24,277 nt of DNA, taken from positions 1 through 24,277 of IMG/VR virus record IMGVR_UViG_3300030419_000651. One strand, given 5' to 3'. The notes beneath the pieces are model-generated. The model was not told the origin of the DNA, did not search any database, and worked only from the letters and a program-made list of their open reading frames with translations. This document shows positions 24,254 through 24,277 of this stretch, piece after piece. Origin of the DNA: a virus. Position 1 is the first letter of the stretch. Each line of letters begins with the position of its first letter. The translations under genes were made by a program, and so were the position numbers.

Positions 24254-24277
24254 ATGGAAAAGAATGATACAAAAGAA
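24254..24277 (+). CDS. Start of a further gene, cut by window end
   Basis: An ATG followed by seven open codons ('MEKNDTKE') to the window end. In T4-like gene order the large terminase gp17 would be expected near gp16, but eight codons do not allow identification, and no clear ribosome site precedes the ATG. It is listed only because the position fits a gene start. Confidence 0.3.

Overview
The window is a piece of the late (structural) region of a T4-like myovirus, most likely a marine one (cyanophage or pelagimyophage type). The support is direct. There are clear homologues of T4 baseplate wedge gp8, neck proteins gp13 and gp14, tail sheath stabiliser gp15 and small terminase gp16, in T4 order and all on the + strand. 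Genes abut or overlap, the DNA is AT-rich, and T4-type late promoter octamers (TATAAATA and close variants) sit in front of several genes. The 'GTDAGDN' and 'GTF..GEKITG' repeats and the 'DGGTIGS' fibre repeats are, from memory, typical of marine phage virion proteins. No tRNA, CRISPR array, insertion sequence or non-coding stretch longer than about 30 bases was seen.

Layout. 1-486: end of a small virion protein, probably cut by the window edge. 513-12216: baseplate and tail module with gp8, a 2280-residue structural protein carrying an intein-like Hint domain, a small coiled-coil protein, a repetitive tail fibre and a further structural protein. 12228-12794: an unrecognised 188-residue protein. 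12787-17581: six overlapping accessory genes (glycosyltransferase, methyltransferase, Asp/Asn-hydroxylase-like oxygenase, unknown 444-residue protein, second glycosyltransferase, degenerate QueC-like PP-loop protein). 17612-20267: gp13, gp14, gp15. 20277-22835: second accessory block (QueC-like PP-loop protein, second oxygenase, duplicated PP-loop protein, small unknown). 22845-23252: gp16. 23245-24249: an asparagine-synthetase-like PP-loop protein. The last bases hold the first eight codons of another gene.

The notable content is the accessory enzyme set woven between conserved virion genes. It comprises four PP-loop ATPase-fold proteins (three paralogues with complementary losses of motif residues), two 2-oxoglutarate/Fe(II) oxygenase-like proteins, two paralogous GT-A glycosyltransferases and a methyltransferase. 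Their position and the late promoters suggest expression late in infection with the virion genes. I infer, without proof, a pathway that decorates virion protein or a glycan made late: carboxylate activation/amidation, hydroxylation, glycosylation and methylation.

The second notable feature is the Hint domain in the giant tail protein. It has an intact N-terminal Cys, TxxH and C-terminal His-Asn, but Arg follows the Asn where inteins have Cys, Ser or Thr. It may therefore cleave, or splice in the manner of bacterial intein-like domains.
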